Shown one piece after another: positions 1 to 8,667 of a stretch of DNA of 64,000 bases. A program made the position numbers and the translations under genes. Within the stretch, counting starts at the first letter, position 1, and every line of letters starts with the position of its first letter. The notes beneath the pieces are model-generated. The model had not been told where the DNA came from, searched no databases, and saw nothing but the letters and a program-made list of their open reading frames with translations. Source of the DNA: Flavobacterium sp. LHD-80 (GTDB lineage: Bacteria > Bacteroidota > Bacteroidia > Flavobacteriales > Flavobacteriaceae); contig NZ_JAVFVS010000011.1 of the NCBI RefSeq assembly GCF_030929605.1, positions 124,001 to 188,000 of the forward strand. Reading direction: 5' to 3'.

Positions 1-540
1 GCTATAACAAAATATGTGAATGAATTGTATGCTGATATTTTTAGTAGAACTTACGGTTTGGAAACTATAGGATTGCGCTATTTTAATGTTTTTGGAAAAC
101 GACAAGATCCGCAGGGAGCTTACGCTGCTGTAATTCCAAAATTCGTTATGCAATTAATGAAACATGAAAGTCCTGTTGTAAATGGAGACGGGAATTACTC
201 CAGGGATTTTACATATATAGAAAATGTAATTCAGATGAATGAATTGGCAATGAAAAGCCAAAATCCGGAAGCTGCAAATACAATTTACAATACCGCATTT
301 GGTGAACGAAATACACTAAATGACTTGGTAGGGTATTTGAAAAAATATCTTTCTGAGTTTGATCCAAAAATTGCAGACATCCAAATTATTTATGCTGATA
401 ATAGAGCAGGTGATATTCCACATTCATTGGCTAGTATTGATAAAGCAAAGAAAATGCTAGATTATAATCCAGAATATTCTTTGCAAGAAGGTTTGAAAGA
501 AGCTGTAAAATGGTATTGGAATAATTTAAAAGAAAAGTAG
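1..540 (+). CDS. NAD-dependent UDP-sugar 4-epimerase, 3' part (5' end outside window)
   Basis: This is the C-terminal part of an extended short-chain dehydrogenase/reductase. The reading frame is open from base 1, where it encodes [14 protein letters not shown]. In this family that segment follows the catalytic Tyr, so Lys4 is the K of YxxxK and the Tyr falls just before the window. The rest matches the substrate-binding half of WbpP/VipB/CapI-type UDP-GlcNAc(A) 4-epimerases, with [12 protein letters not shown], a GDGNYSRDF segment, and a C-terminal [19 protein letters not shown] helix typical of these enzymes. It likely supplies UDP-GalNAc or UDP-GalNAcA for the polysaccharide. A GTG at 16 is internal and not the true start. 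The next gene begins 20 bp downstream. The family is clear; the exact substrate is inferred. Confidence 0.88.
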   Translation, partial: AITKYVNELYADIFSRTYGLETIGLRYFNVFGKRQDPQGAYAAVIPKFVMQLMKHESPVVNGDGNYSRDFTYIENVIQMNELAMKSQNPEAANTIYNTAFGERNTLNDLVGYLKKYLSEFDPKIADIQIIYADNRAGDIPHSLASIDKAKKMLDYNPEYSLQEGLKEAVKWYWNNLKEK

Positions 541-560
541 ACCAAGATAATAGTATAAAA

Positions 561-1952
561 ATGAAAATAACAAAAATTTGTTGCATAGGTGCAGGTTATG
601 TTGGAGGTCCAACAATGGCAGTTATAGCTCAAAAATGCCCCCATATTCAAGTCACTGTTGTTGATTTGAACGAACAAAGAATTAAGGATTGGAATGACCC
701 AAATACAGAGAATATTCCAATTTATGAGCCAGGCTTGTCTGAAATCGTTGCGGAGGCAAGAGGAAGAAATTTGTTTTTTTCTACAGATGTTGAAAAAGCA
801 ATAGACGAAGCTCAGGTTATTTTTATATCAGTTAATACGCCAACAAAAACCTATGGTAAAGGAAAAGGCATGGCAGCTGATTTAAAATATATTGAATTAT
901 GTGCAAGACAAATTGCAAAAGTTGCAAAACAAAATAAAATAGTTGTAGAAAAATCTACCCTGCCTGTAAGAACAGCAGAGGCTATAAAAAGCATTTTAGA
1001 TAATACAGGAAATGGAGTGCAATTTCAAATTTTATCTAATCCAGAATTTTTGGCAGAAGGAACAGCAGTAACAGATTTGCTGAATCCAGATAGAATCTTA
1101 ATTGGAGGAGACACCACCAAAGAAGGTCAAGAAGCTATAGATGCTTTAGTCGAGGTCTATGCGAACTGGGTTGATAAAGATAGAATTCTAACAACAAATG
1201 TTTGGTCTTCTGAACTTTCTAAACTTACTGCAAATGCATTTCTAGCGCAGCGTATATCTTCGATAAATGCAATGTCAGAATTATGTGAAAAAACCGGTGC
1301 AGACGTGAATGAAGTAGCAAAAGCAATCGGAATGGATAGCAGAATCGGATCAAAGTTTTTAAAGGCTTCGGTAGGTTTTGGAGGATCTTGTTTTCAAAAG
1401 GATATATTAAATCTGGTTTATATTGCCAAATCATATGGTTTGACTGAAGTGGCTGATTATTGGGAACAGGTAATTATTATGAATGATCATCAAAAAAGAA
1501 GATTTTCAAATAAGATAGTTCAGACGTTATACAATACTGTTGCTGATAAAAAGATAACATTTTTAGGATGGGCATTCAAAAAAGATACAAATGATACCAG
1601 GGAATCTGCGGCTATTTATGTAGCTGATGATTTGATTAATGAGCAAGCGAAAATTTCTGTGTATGATCCTAAAGTGTCAAGAAACAAAATGTTGAATGAC
1701 TTGGATTATTTGCAAACAAGATCAAGTGAAGAAAACAATAATGCACTTGCGATATTTGATAACCCTTATGAGGCTTGTAAAGGAGCACATGCAATTTCAA
1801 TTCTTACTGAATGGGATGAATTTGTTAACTATGATTGGCAAAAAATTTATGATTCGATGCATAAACCAGCTTTCTTATTCGATGGTCGAAACATATTGGA
1901 TGCGAAAGAACTTGAATCAATCGGATTTGTTTATAGAGGAATAGGTTCTTAA
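561..1952 (+). CDS. ugd: UDP-glucose 6-dehydrogenase, animal-like type
   Basis: This 463-residue enzyme should oxidise UDP-glucose to UDP-glucuronate with two NAD+. The Rossmann fingerprint GAGYVGGPT is near residue 11. The catalytic Cys is Cys277 in FGGSCFQKD, and the NAD-binding C-terminal domain carries [11 protein letters not shown]. Segments such as [45 protein letters not shown] and [14 protein letters not shown] follow the metazoan UGDH sequence closely rather than the shorter bacterial Ugd/TuaD type. It lies 20 bp after the epimerase, so the two are probably co-transcribed. Glucuronate from it could also be a xylose or galacturonate precursor. The function is secure; the eukaryote-like affiliation is by eye only. 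Confidence 0.93.
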   Translation: MKITKICCIGAGYVGGPTMAVIAQKCPHIQVTVVDLNEQRIKDWNDPNTENIPIYEPGLSEIVAEARGRNLFFSTDVEKAIDEAQVIFISVNTPTKTYGKGKGMAADLKYIELCARQIAKVAKQNKIVVEKSTLPVRTAEAIKSILDNTGNGVQFQILSNPEFLAEGTAVTDLLNPDRILIGGDTTKEGQEAIDALVEVYANWVDKDRILTTNVWSSELSKLTANAFLAQRISSINAMSELCEKTGADVNEVAKAIGMDSRIGSKFLKASVGFGGSCFQKDILNLVYIAKSYGLTEVADYWEQVIIMNDHQKRRFSNKIVQTLYNTVADKKITFLGWAFKKDTNDTRESAAIYVADDLINEQAKISVYDPKVSRNKMLNDLDYLQTRSSEENNNALAIFDNPYEACKGAHAISILTEWDEFVNYDWQKIYDSMHKPAFLFDGRNILDAKELESIGFVYRGIGS

Positions 1953-2034
1953 TTACAATTGATATTGAAGTAAATTTAATATTAAGATAATAGTGGAGGT
2001 GGTGTTGCAAATTTTATTTCAATAAATTAGAGTT

Positions 2035-2499
2035 ATGAATTGGTATGTGGTTTATACAAAGCCCAAATGGGAAAAAAAAGTAGCAGAGAAACTAGCGCAA
2101 ATTGGTATCGAATGCTATTGTCCCTTGATTACTCAGGTCAAACAATGGTCTGATAGGAAGAAAAAAGTGGAAGTTCCTCTTTTTAATTCTTACGTATTTG
2201 TACAGCTTTCTGAAAATGATCGTAACTCAGTTTTTAATGTACCTGGAGTTGTGAGATATTTGTTTTGGCTGGGAAAGCCTGCTATTGTCCGTGACGAGGA
2301 AATCAATATAATAAAATCTAGTCTTAAGGCTACGGATGTAAGTGACATTACGGTTGCCTCTATTCAAGTGGGGGACAGAATAAAATTAGAGTCAGGAGCT
2401 TTTAGTAATCAAGATGCAATTGTGCAGGAAGTATCAAAAACCCATTATATTTTGGTTCTAGAATCGATGGGATGTGTGCTGAAGATTAAATATAAATAG
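2035..2499 (+). CDS. NusG/UpxY-family transcription antiterminator
   Basis: This 154-residue protein starts with a NusG N-terminal domain (about residues 1-100): MNWYVVYTKPKWEKKVAEKL, CYCPLITQVKQWSDRKKK, PLFNSYVFVQL and VPGVVRYLFWLGKPA. It ends with a short KOW-like domain (about 105-154, VGDRIKLESGAFSNQDAIV). In Bacteroidota, such specialised NusG paralogues (UpxY/LoaP/RfaH-like) sit at the start of capsule and exopolysaccharide operons and let RNA polymerase read through terminators. Here a strong intrinsic terminator follows 28 bp after the stop, and the long polysaccharide operon starts beyond it, which fits that role. Whether it acts on this operon is inferred. It is too short and too divergent for housekeeping NusG. 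Confidence 0.9.
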   Translation: MNWYVVYTKPKWEKKVAEKLAQIGIECYCPLITQVKQWSDRKKKVEVPLFNSYVFVQLSENDRNSVFNVPGVVRYLFWLGKPAIVRDEEINIIKSSLKATDVSDITVASIQVGDRIKLESGAFSNQDAIVQEVSKTHYILVLESMGCVLKIKYK

Positions 2500-2527
2500 T
2501 TATTGATGAAATAACTGGAGAAAGTAC

Positions 2528-2578
2528 AAACAGGGAATAAAATCGCAATTATTTTAGATTTTATTCCCTGTTTTTTTT
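2528..2578 (+). terminator. Strong intrinsic terminator after the antiterminator gene
   Basis: A perfect 17-bp inverted repeat, AAACAGGGAATAAAATC (2528-2544) and its complement (2557-2573), encloses a 12-nt loop and runs into eight consecutive T (2571-2578). This is the strongest hairpin I saw in the window. It separates the ugd/upxY-like unit from the main operon and is an obvious target for processive antitermination. Confidence 0.9.
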
Positions 2579-2657
2579 AATGTGTGAATTTTTACAGTCT
2601 GATTAGTAGTGTGTTGCTGTTCTTTAGTTTTTTTCTTATTTTTTTGTTATATAGTAT

Positions 2658-2671
2658 TACGGGAAACCGTA
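2658..2671. promoter_or_regulatory. Small palindrome/GNRA hairpin upstream of promoter
   Basis: TACGG (2658-2662) and CCGTA (2667-2671) form a 5-bp stem with a GAAA loop. It abuts the -33 TTG of the predicted promoter. As DNA it could be a half-site operator; as RNA, a GNRA tetraloop in read-through transcript from ugd/upxY. The role is unknown. Confidence 0.35.
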
Positions 2672-2702
2672 TTGAATAAATTGAGTTATTATGTTATATT
2701 TG
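2672..2702 (+). promoter_or_regulatory. Bacteroidota-type promoter for the main operon
   Basis: The -33 element TTG (2672-2674) is separated by 20 bp from TATATTTG (2695-2702), an exact match to the Bacteroidota -7 consensus TAnnTTTG. A start site is expected near 2708, giving a leader of about 90 nt before the dehydrogenase gene at 2798. The 298-bp gap 2500-2797 holds no other protein gene longer than the small leader ORF. Confidence 0.65.
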
Positions 2703-2739
2703 CCGAGAATATACTTTTTTAGTGGACCGAGCAAATAAA

Positions 2740-2805
2740 ATGGGACTTGGAATGGCGAAGCCGTGTGTTGTAATGAGTAAAGCTAATTTTTTTTTAAATG
2801 AATGA
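2740..2805 (+). CDS. Possible 21-codon leader ORF overlapping next start
   Basis: An ATG at 2740 opens a 21-codon frame (MGLGMAKPCVV... ending FFLNE) that stops with TGA at 2803-2805. It therefore overlaps the ATG of the dehydrogenase gene at 2798 by 8 bases in another frame. It lies fully within the leader transcribed from the predicted promoter. The arrangement would allow translational coupling or attenuation. It may be chance: there is no clear Shine-Dalgarno sequence, as is common in this phylum, and no homologue is known to me. Confidence 0.3.
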   Translation: MGLGMAKPCVVMSKANFFLNE

Positions 2806-4081
2806 AAGTATAAAAATAGCTGTTATAGGTTTAGGTTATGTTGGTCTTCCTTTAGCAAGATTGTTTGCTACAAAATACCCAGTTGTTGGATTTGATATTA
2901 ATGAACCTAGAGTTGCTAGTTTGAAATCTGGAATCGATTCGACATTAGAGGTTGGTCAACACGATTTGCAAAAAGTACTAGTTGATAGACCAACAGATGA
3001 AGTTGGATTGTTTTGCTCAAGTACTCTTGCTGATATGTCAAACTGTAATTATTTTATAATTACAGTGCCAACTCCTGTTGATAGAAATAACCGTCCTGAC
3101 TTAACGCCCTTGTATAAATCAAGTGAAACAGTCGGTAAGATGTTAAAAAAAGGCGATATTGTTATCTATGAATCAACAGTTTATCCAGGTGTTACAGAAG
3201 AGCAATGTGTTCCTGTTCTAGAAAAAATTTCAGGACTTAAATTAAATGTTGATTTTTATGCAGGGTATTCTCCTGAAAGAATTAATCCTGGTGATAAAGA
3301 ACACACAGTAGAAAAAATTTTAAAAGTAACTTCTGGTTCAACACCAGAAATTGGTTTAAAAGTAGATGCTTTATATAAATCTGTAATTACTGCTGGTACT
3401 CATTTAGCACCATCAATAAAAGTTGCTGAAGCAGCTAAAGTTATAGAAAATTCTCAAAGAGATATAAATATTGCTTTTGTTAATGAATTGGCAAAAATAT
3501 TCAATCTGATGAATATTGATACACAAGAAGTATTAGCAGCAGCTGCAACAAAGTGGAATTTTTTGCCTTTTAAACCTGGTTTAGTTGGCGGACATTGTAT
3601 TGGTGTTGATCCCTATTACCTAGCACAGAGAGCCCAAGAATTTGGTTATCATCCTGAAATAATTTTAGCAGGACGACGTTTAAATGATAGTATGGGTGAA
3701 TATATCGCTTCGCAAGTAGTAAAACTGATGATTAAAAAAGGCATTTCAGTGAATGGAGCTAATCTTTTAATGTTAGGTATAACATTTAAAGAAAATTGCC
3801 CAGATGTCAGGAACACCAAGATAGTTGATGTTGTTAAATCATTGACAGAATATGGAATATCAGTGACCATATATGATCCTTTAGCAAATACTGAAGAAGT
3901 GCAAAAAGAATATGAATTGAAAACTGTGAGTTCAATTCCAAAAGAAAAATTTGATGCTATTGTTTTAGGAGTTGCACATGCTGAATTTTTAAAATTAAAT
4001 TTTTCAGAGTTGCAAAAAGATAATAATTTATTATATGATGTCAAAGGAGTTTTAGGTACTATAGCAGATAATAGATTATAG
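2798..4081 (+). CDS. UDP-N-acetylhexosamine 6-dehydrogenase (TviB/WbpO type)
   Basis: This 427-residue nucleotide-sugar dehydrogenase has a Rossmann motif GLGYVGLPLA (about residues 11-20), the segment YESTVYPGVTEEQCVP, SPERINPGD, and the catalytic Cys267 in GGHCIGVDPYYL. These features are those of the WbpO/TviB/WecC branch, which oxidises UDP-GalNAc or UDP-GlcNAc to the uronic acid, rather than UDP-glucose enzymes. With the 4-epimerase at the left edge it could give UDP-GalNAcA. It is the first full gene after the promoter region. A second paralogue lies at 9780; which sugar each takes cannot be read from sequence. Confidence 0.88.
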   Translation: MNESIKIAVIGLGYVGLPLARLFATKYPVVGFDINEPRVASLKSGIDSTLEVGQHDLQKVLVDRPTDEVGLFCSSTLADMSNCNYFIITVPTPVDRNNRPDLTPLYKSSETVGKMLKKGDIVIYESTVYPGVTEEQCVPVLEKISGLKLNVDFYAGYSPERINPGDKEHTVEKILKVTSGSTPEIGLKVDALYKSVITAGTHLAPSIKVAEAAKVIENSQRDINIAFVNELAKIFNLMNIDTQEVLAAAATKWNFLPFKPGLVGGHCIGVDPYYLAQRAQEFGYHPEIILAGRRLNDSMGEYIASQVVKLMIKKGISVNGANLLMLGITFKENCPDVRNTKIVDVVKSLTEYGISVTIYDPLANTEEVQKEYELKTVSSIPKEKFDAIVLGVAHAEFLKLNFSELQKDNNLLYDVKGVLGTIADNRL

Positions 4082-4113
4082 TAACTGAAATTCTTTTTTT
4101 ATTTAGAAAAACA

Positions 4114-5121
4114 ATGAGTGCAAAAAAAACAATTACGCATGTAATTTTAACGGGAGGAGTAGGCAGCCGATTGTGGCCACTTTCTCGAAAAAGTCAACCA
4201 AAACAATATTTAGAGATTTTCGAAGGGAAATCCTTATTCGAGATGACAGTAGATCGTAATAGTCATTTAGCTGATAAAGTAATGGTTGTTGGGAATGTGG
4301 ATAATCATCATTTGAGCGGGAAAGTAATGACGAAAAAGTTAACTTCTTATATTAACATTGTTGAAGCTACGCCCCGTAACACTGCAGCAGCAATTGCATT
4401 TGCTGCATTTGCATCTGATCCAGAGGATATATTAATAGTTACTCCCTCAGATCATATTATAGATTTGATGGATAATTATAATAATGCCATTAATGAGGGA
4501 ATTGAAAAAGCAAATGATGGTTTTATAGTTACTTTTGGTGTTATTCCAACTAAACCTGAAACCGGATATGGTTATATTGAATCGAAAGGCGATAAAGTGA
4601 TGTCATTTCGTGAAAAACCAAACGAAACAACAGCCAAAGAGTTTATCGCTAGAGGGAATTTTTTATGGAATAGCGGTATGTTCTGTTTTAAAGCCGGAGT
4701 TCTTTTAGATGAATTAAAACAGTTTCAGCCTGATGTTTATGAAAAATCTAAAGCTGTTTGGGAATCAAGCAATGAAGGTTTTTTAGATTTAGATCAATCA
4801 TTAGAAATTCCATCAATCAGTATCGACTATGCTGTAATGGAGCGAAGCAAAAAAATTAAAGTTGTACCTGCATCTTTCTCATGGTCAGATTTAGGTTCAT
4901 TTGAATCAGTTTATGACTATTTGATTTCTAAAGGTCATCCAATTGATCAAAATGGAAATATGGTAATTGGCAGTGATAAACATACCACTTTTATTGGATT
5001 AAAAAATATTATTTTTGTGTATACTGATTCTGCTAATTTGATCTTACAAAAAGAAAATTCACAAGATGTAAAGGATGTTTACAGTGAGTTGGAAAAACAA
5101 AATTCTGAATTACTAAATTAA
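4114..5121 (+). CDS. manC: Mannose-1-phosphate guanylyltransferase
   Basis: This 335-residue nucleotidyltransferase should make GDP-mannose from mannose 1-phosphate and GTP. The N-terminal signature GGVGSRLWPLSRKSQPKQYL is characteristic of the type II ManC/AlgA family. ATPRNTAAA, TPSDHII, ETGYGYIE and the FREKP motif follow in order. Unlike many ManC proteins it lacks the C-terminal phosphomannose isomerase cupin, so it is the short, single-function form. No phosphomannomutase, gmd or fcl is in the window. It lies 32 bp after the dehydrogenase and 12 bp before rmlB. Confidence 0.92.
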   Translation: MSAKKTITHVILTGGVGSRLWPLSRKSQPKQYLEIFEGKSLFEMTVDRNSHLADKVMVVGNVDNHHLSGKVMTKKLTSYINIVEATPRNTAAAIAFAAFASDPEDILIVTPSDHIIDLMDNYNNAINEGIEKANDGFIVTFGVIPTKPETGYGYIESKGDKVMSFREKPNETTAKEFIARGNFLWNSGMFCFKAGVLLDELKQFQPDVYEKSKAVWESSNEGFLDLDQSLEIPSISIDYAVMERSKKIKVVPASFSWSDLGSFESVYDYLISKGHPIDQNGNMVIGSDKHTTFIGLKNIIFVYTDSANLILQKENSQDVKDVYSELEKQNSELLN

Positions 5122-5133
5122 TTTAAATTAAAA

Positions 5134-6180
5134 ATGAGAAAAATTCTTATCACCGGCGGTGCTGGTTTTATAGGCTCACATGTAGTAAGGCGTTTTGTAA
5201 ATAAATATTCAGATTATCAAATTTTTAACTTAGATGCATTAACATATGCTGGAAATCTTGAAAATATTAGAGACATAGAAGATCATCCAAATTATATGTT
5301 TATAAAAGGAGATATTGTTGATGAGTCTTTTATCAATGAGCTTTTTTCTATACATAAATTCGACGGGATTTTACACTTAGCGGCGGAGTCTCATGTTGAT
5401 CGATCTATAGAAGATCCTTTGGCATTTGTCAAAACTAATGTTATAGGAACTATGAATTTGCTAAATGCTGCAAAAAATCATTGGAAGAGTAATTTTGATG
5501 GAAAGAGGTTTTATCACATAAGCACTGATGAAGTCTATGGCTCTTTAGGAACTGAAGGATTGTTTACGGAAACCACTTCTTATGATCCAAATTCACCATA
5601 TTCTGCTTCAAAAGCAAGTTCGGATCATTTTGTAAGAGCTTATGGGGAAACTTATGGACTGCCTTATGTATTGACTAATTGCTCAAATAATTATGGATCC
5701 TATCATTTTCCTGAAAAGTTGATACCTCTCTTTATAAATAATATCATAAATAATAAACCTTTGCCTGTTTATGGCGATGGTAATTATACTCGTGATTGGT
5801 TATTTGTTGAGGATCATGCAATAGCTATAGATTTAGTTTTTCATGAAGGCAAAAATCATGAAACTTATAATATTGGAGGTTTTAATGAATGGAAGAATAT
5901 TGATTTAGTAAAATTGCTTTGCAAAATAATGGATAGCAAATTAGAAAGAGCAAATGGTACATCCGAAAAATTAATTACATACGTAAGAGATAGGCCAGGT
6001 CATGATTTACGTTATGCTATTGATGCCTCAAAAATTAACAGAGAATTGGGATGGAAACCTTTAGTTACTTTTGAAGAAGGACTAGAAAAAACTATTAATT
6101 GGTATTTAACCAACGAAGAATGGTTGAAAAATGTGACTTCGGGAGCATATAAAGATTATTATAAAAAACAGTATTCTTAA
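5134..6180 (+). CDS. rmlB: dTDP-glucose 4,6-dehydratase
   Basis: This 348-residue extended SDR converts dTDP-glucose to dTDP-4-keto-6-deoxyglucose. Visible motifs are GGAGFIGSHVV (NAD binding, about residues 7-17), HLAAESHVDRS, STDEVYGSLG with the catalytic Asp-Glu pair, YSASK (YxxxK), NCSNNYG and the GDGNYTRDWLFVEDH segment. All are diagnostic of RmlB/RfbB. Its product feeds both the rhamnose branch (rmlC/rmlD at 28.4-29.8 kb) and the FdtA/FdtB/acetyltransferase branch at 18.2-20.6 kb. It is physically separated from rmlCDA by more than 22 kb. Confidence 0.96.
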   Translation: MRKILITGGAGFIGSHVVRRFVNKYSDYQIFNLDALTYAGNLENIRDIEDHPNYMFIKGDIVDESFINELFSIHKFDGILHLAAESHVDRSIEDPLAFVKTNVIGTMNLLNAAKNHWKSNFDGKRFYHISTDEVYGSLGTEGLFTETTSYDPNSPYSASKASSDHFVRAYGETYGLPYVLTNCSNNYGSYHFPEKLIPLFINNIINNKPLPVYGDGNYTRDWLFVEDHAIAIDLVFHEGKNHETYNIGGFNEWKNIDLVKLLCKIMDSKLERANGTSEKLITYVRDRPGHDLRYAIDASKINRELGWKPLVTFEEGLEKTINWYLTNEEWLKNVTSGAYKDYYKKQYS

Positions 6181-6213
6181 ACTTTTTTAAACAAGTTTAA
6201 TTAAAAATTTAAT

Positions 6214-8658
6214 ATGAAAAAAATAACTTACGTTCTTACTCTGCTTTTTGTGGTGATGATTTCATTTAACGTACATGCACAAGATTTATTAAAATCTAAA
6301 GATTTAAGCACCGTGAAAGTTGATTATTTGTCTGATGATGATTTGGCAAAAATTAGTGCTCAATTAAAAAGTAATAATGCGACTCTTGATCAAGTTGAGT
6401 CAATGGCTTTATCCAAAGGAATGAGCTCAACAGAGTTTAATAAATTAAAAATTAAGCTTGCAGAATATGAAAAGAAAGCAAGTAAAGATTCTGATAAAAA
6501 TATAGATAAAGATAGCAAACTGAAAAAAAACGACAAAGATACTGAGTTTGGCAGAAAGCAAGACAAAATCAAAAATGATAAAGTTAAAGATTCAGTTAAC
6601 GCATTGATATTTGGCTCTGAATTATTTGATAATCCTACATTGAATTTTGAACCGGATTTAAAATTAGCCACACCAATGAACTATGTTTTAGGCCCTGGCG
6701 ACGAATTGCAAGTTAGTGTATATGGCGTTCAGGAATATAATGCAAGTATTCCAGTTAGTGTTGAAGGGAAAGTTACTATAGATTATGTGGGACAAATTGC
6801 AGTTTCAGGTATGTCAATTGAAGCTGCAACTCAAAAAATAAAAAGTGCAATCGCGCGTGTTTATAGTACGGTAAGGTCTGGACAATCTCAAGTTAGTGTT
6901 AGTTTAAGCCAAATTCGTACTATCAAAGTAACAATTGTTGGAGGAAAACAGCCCGGAAATTATTCTATATCATCTTTAGCGACAGTTTATAATGCATTGC
7001 ATTTAGCTGGAGGGCCAGGAAAGAATGGAAGTTATAGAAATATAGAATTAATTAGAAACAACAAGGTGTATCGAAATATCGATATCTATAGATTTTTGGT
7101 GAAAGGTGATCAATCAGATAATGTTAGTTTAAAGGATAATGATGTTATACGAATTCCGGCTTATAACCAAAGAGTTATTGTGGAAGGAGAAGTAAAACGT
7201 CCTGGTATTTTTGAAATGAAAAAAGGAGAGAAATTCTCTGATTTATTAAATTTTGCATCAGGATTTAATGAATTCGCCTACACTGCTTCTGTAAATGTTT
7301 TGCAAAAAACAGGAAAAGAATTCAAAGTTTATGATATCAATGAAAGCGAATATAATACATATTTACCTCAATCAGGAGATGTTTTTAAAGTAACTAAGAT
7401 TTTAAATCGTTTTGAAAACCGTATTAAAATTGAGGGTGCAGTATTTAGACCAGATTATTATTCTTATAGTGAAGGAATGCGAATTTCTGATCTTATAACA
7501 AGAGCAGAAGGATTGAAAGAAGATGCCTATACAAAAAGAGCACGAATTATTCGCTTAAAAACAGATTTAACTACTGAAATTGTAAACGTTGATTTATCAA
7601 GTGCTTTATCAGGTGATTTAAACGCCGATATCGAATTAAAAAGAGAAGATATTATAACTGTATATTCAGTTTTAGATTTTAGAGAAGAGTATAAAGTTAC
7701 CATCGATGGGGAAGTTAAAAATCCTGGAGAATATGAATATTTTGAAAATTTAACACTAAATGATCTGGTAGTTCAAGTAGGAGGGCTTACAGGTTCAGCA
7801 TCGAAAAGAGTTGAGATTGCGAGAATGGTAAAATCTGATGTTATTGATGATGCAGATCCAAAACGCATAGAGTTATTCGAACTTGAAATTACTTCAGATA
7901 ATAACGAACAAATCAAAAATTTTATTTTAAAGCCTTTTGATGTTATTAATATACGAAAAATGGCAGTTTATGAAAAGCCACAAATGGTAATTGTCAGCGG
8001 TGCAGTGGGATATCCTGGAAAATATGTCTTAGCTAATAAAAAAGAAACTGTTTATAATGTAGTTATGCGAGCTGGTGGATTGACATCAATAGCGAATTTA
8101 GATGGAATGAAAATTAAGAGACCTATTAAGCAAGAACAAATTGAAAAAATAGAAAGTATTGATTTGAACTTGACTAAAAATGATACTCTTAAAGAAAAAT
8201 TGTCTAAAAAGTTAAAAGAGGATTTAAAGTATGCTACTATTCCAGTTAATTGGGAGAAGATAGTCAAGGATAAAAATCATTATTCAAATGTTACATTATT
8301 CCCCGGTGATGAAATTGAAGTTGCTGTTTATAATGAGGGTGTTAAAGTGACAGGGAATGTACTTTTAACTTCTGAAATTCCTTTTAGAAGTGGTAAAGGG
8401 TTTAGATATTATATAGACGCCGTGGGTGGTGTAGATAGTAAAGGATGGAAGAAAAAAGCATATATAATTTATCCAAATGGTAAGGCATCTGTTACAAGTT
8501 CATTCTTGTTTTTTAGATCATATCCAAAAGTTGAGCCTGATTCTCAAATTGTAGTTCCAGAAAAACCAGAGGCAAGAAAAATGTCGGCAGGAGAGTGGAT
8601 AAGTATTGGAAGTGTTTTGACTAGTTTAGCAGTATTAATTGTAACCGCTTTTAAATAA
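6214..8658 (+). CDS. Wza-like SLBB polysaccharide export protein
   Basis: This 814-residue outer-membrane export protein starts with a signal peptide (about residues 1-23, MKKITYVLTLLFVVM then cleavage near HAQD). A charged, Lys/Asp-rich linker (about 85-130) precedes a polysaccharide-export domain (YVLGPGDELQVSVYG, about 153-240), followed by several SLBB repeats (VIVEGEVKRPGIF, IKIEGAVFRPDYY, VTIDGEVKNPGEY, VIVSGAVGYPGKY). It ends in a hydrophobic helix (about 793-813). It is much longer than E. coli Wza (about 380), as usual in Bacteroidota. It would form the outer-membrane channel and probably works with the Wzz-like protein 10 bp downstream. Confidence 0.93.
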   Translation: MKKITYVLTLLFVVMISFNVHAQDLLKSKDLSTVKVDYLSDDDLAKISAQLKSNNATLDQVESMALSKGMSSTEFNKLKIKLAEYEKKASKDSDKNIDKDSKLKKNDKDTEFGRKQDKIKNDKVKDSVNALIFGSELFDNPTLNFEPDLKLATPMNYVLGPGDELQVSVYGVQEYNASIPVSVEGKVTIDYVGQIAVSGMSIEAATQKIKSAIARVYSTVRSGQSQVSVSLSQIRTIKVTIVGGKQPGNYSISSLATVYNALHLAGGPGKNGSYRNIELIRNNKVYRNIDIYRFLVKGDQSDNVSLKDNDVIRIPAYNQRVIVEGEVKRPGIFEMKKGEKFSDLLNFASGFNEFAYTASVNVLQKTGKEFKVYDINESEYNTYLPQSGDVFKVTKILNRFENRIKIEGAVFRPDYYSYSEGMRISDLITRAEGLKEDAYTKRARIIRLKTDLTTEIVNVDLSSALSGDLNADIELKREDIITVYSVLDFREEYKVTIDGEVKNPGEYEYFENLTLNDLVVQVGGLTGSASKRVEIARMVKSDVIDDADPKRIELFELEITSDNNEQIKNFILKPFDVINIRKMAVYEKPQMVIVSGAVGYPGKYVLANKKETVYNVVMRAGGLTSIANLDGMKIKRPIKQEQIEKIESIDLNLTKNDTLKEKLSKKLKEDLKYATIPVNWEKIVKDKNHYSNVTLFPGDEIEVAVYNEGVKVTGNVLLTSEIPFRSGKGFRYYIDAVGGVDSKGWKKKAYIIYPNGKASVTSSFLFFRSYPKVEPDSQIVVPEKPEARKMSAGEWISIGSVLTSLAVLIVTAFK

Positions 8659-8667
8659 TTTTTTTAA

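Noticed and set aside
1696-1944. Overlapping + strand open frame in another phase inside ugd
   Set aside because: ugd is intact and conserved across this interval; the alternative frame has no family features.
3649-4044. 131-codon open frame on the - strand
   Set aside because: It lies wholly inside the dehydrogenase gene at 2798, has no recognisable domain and reads as a shadow of that gene.
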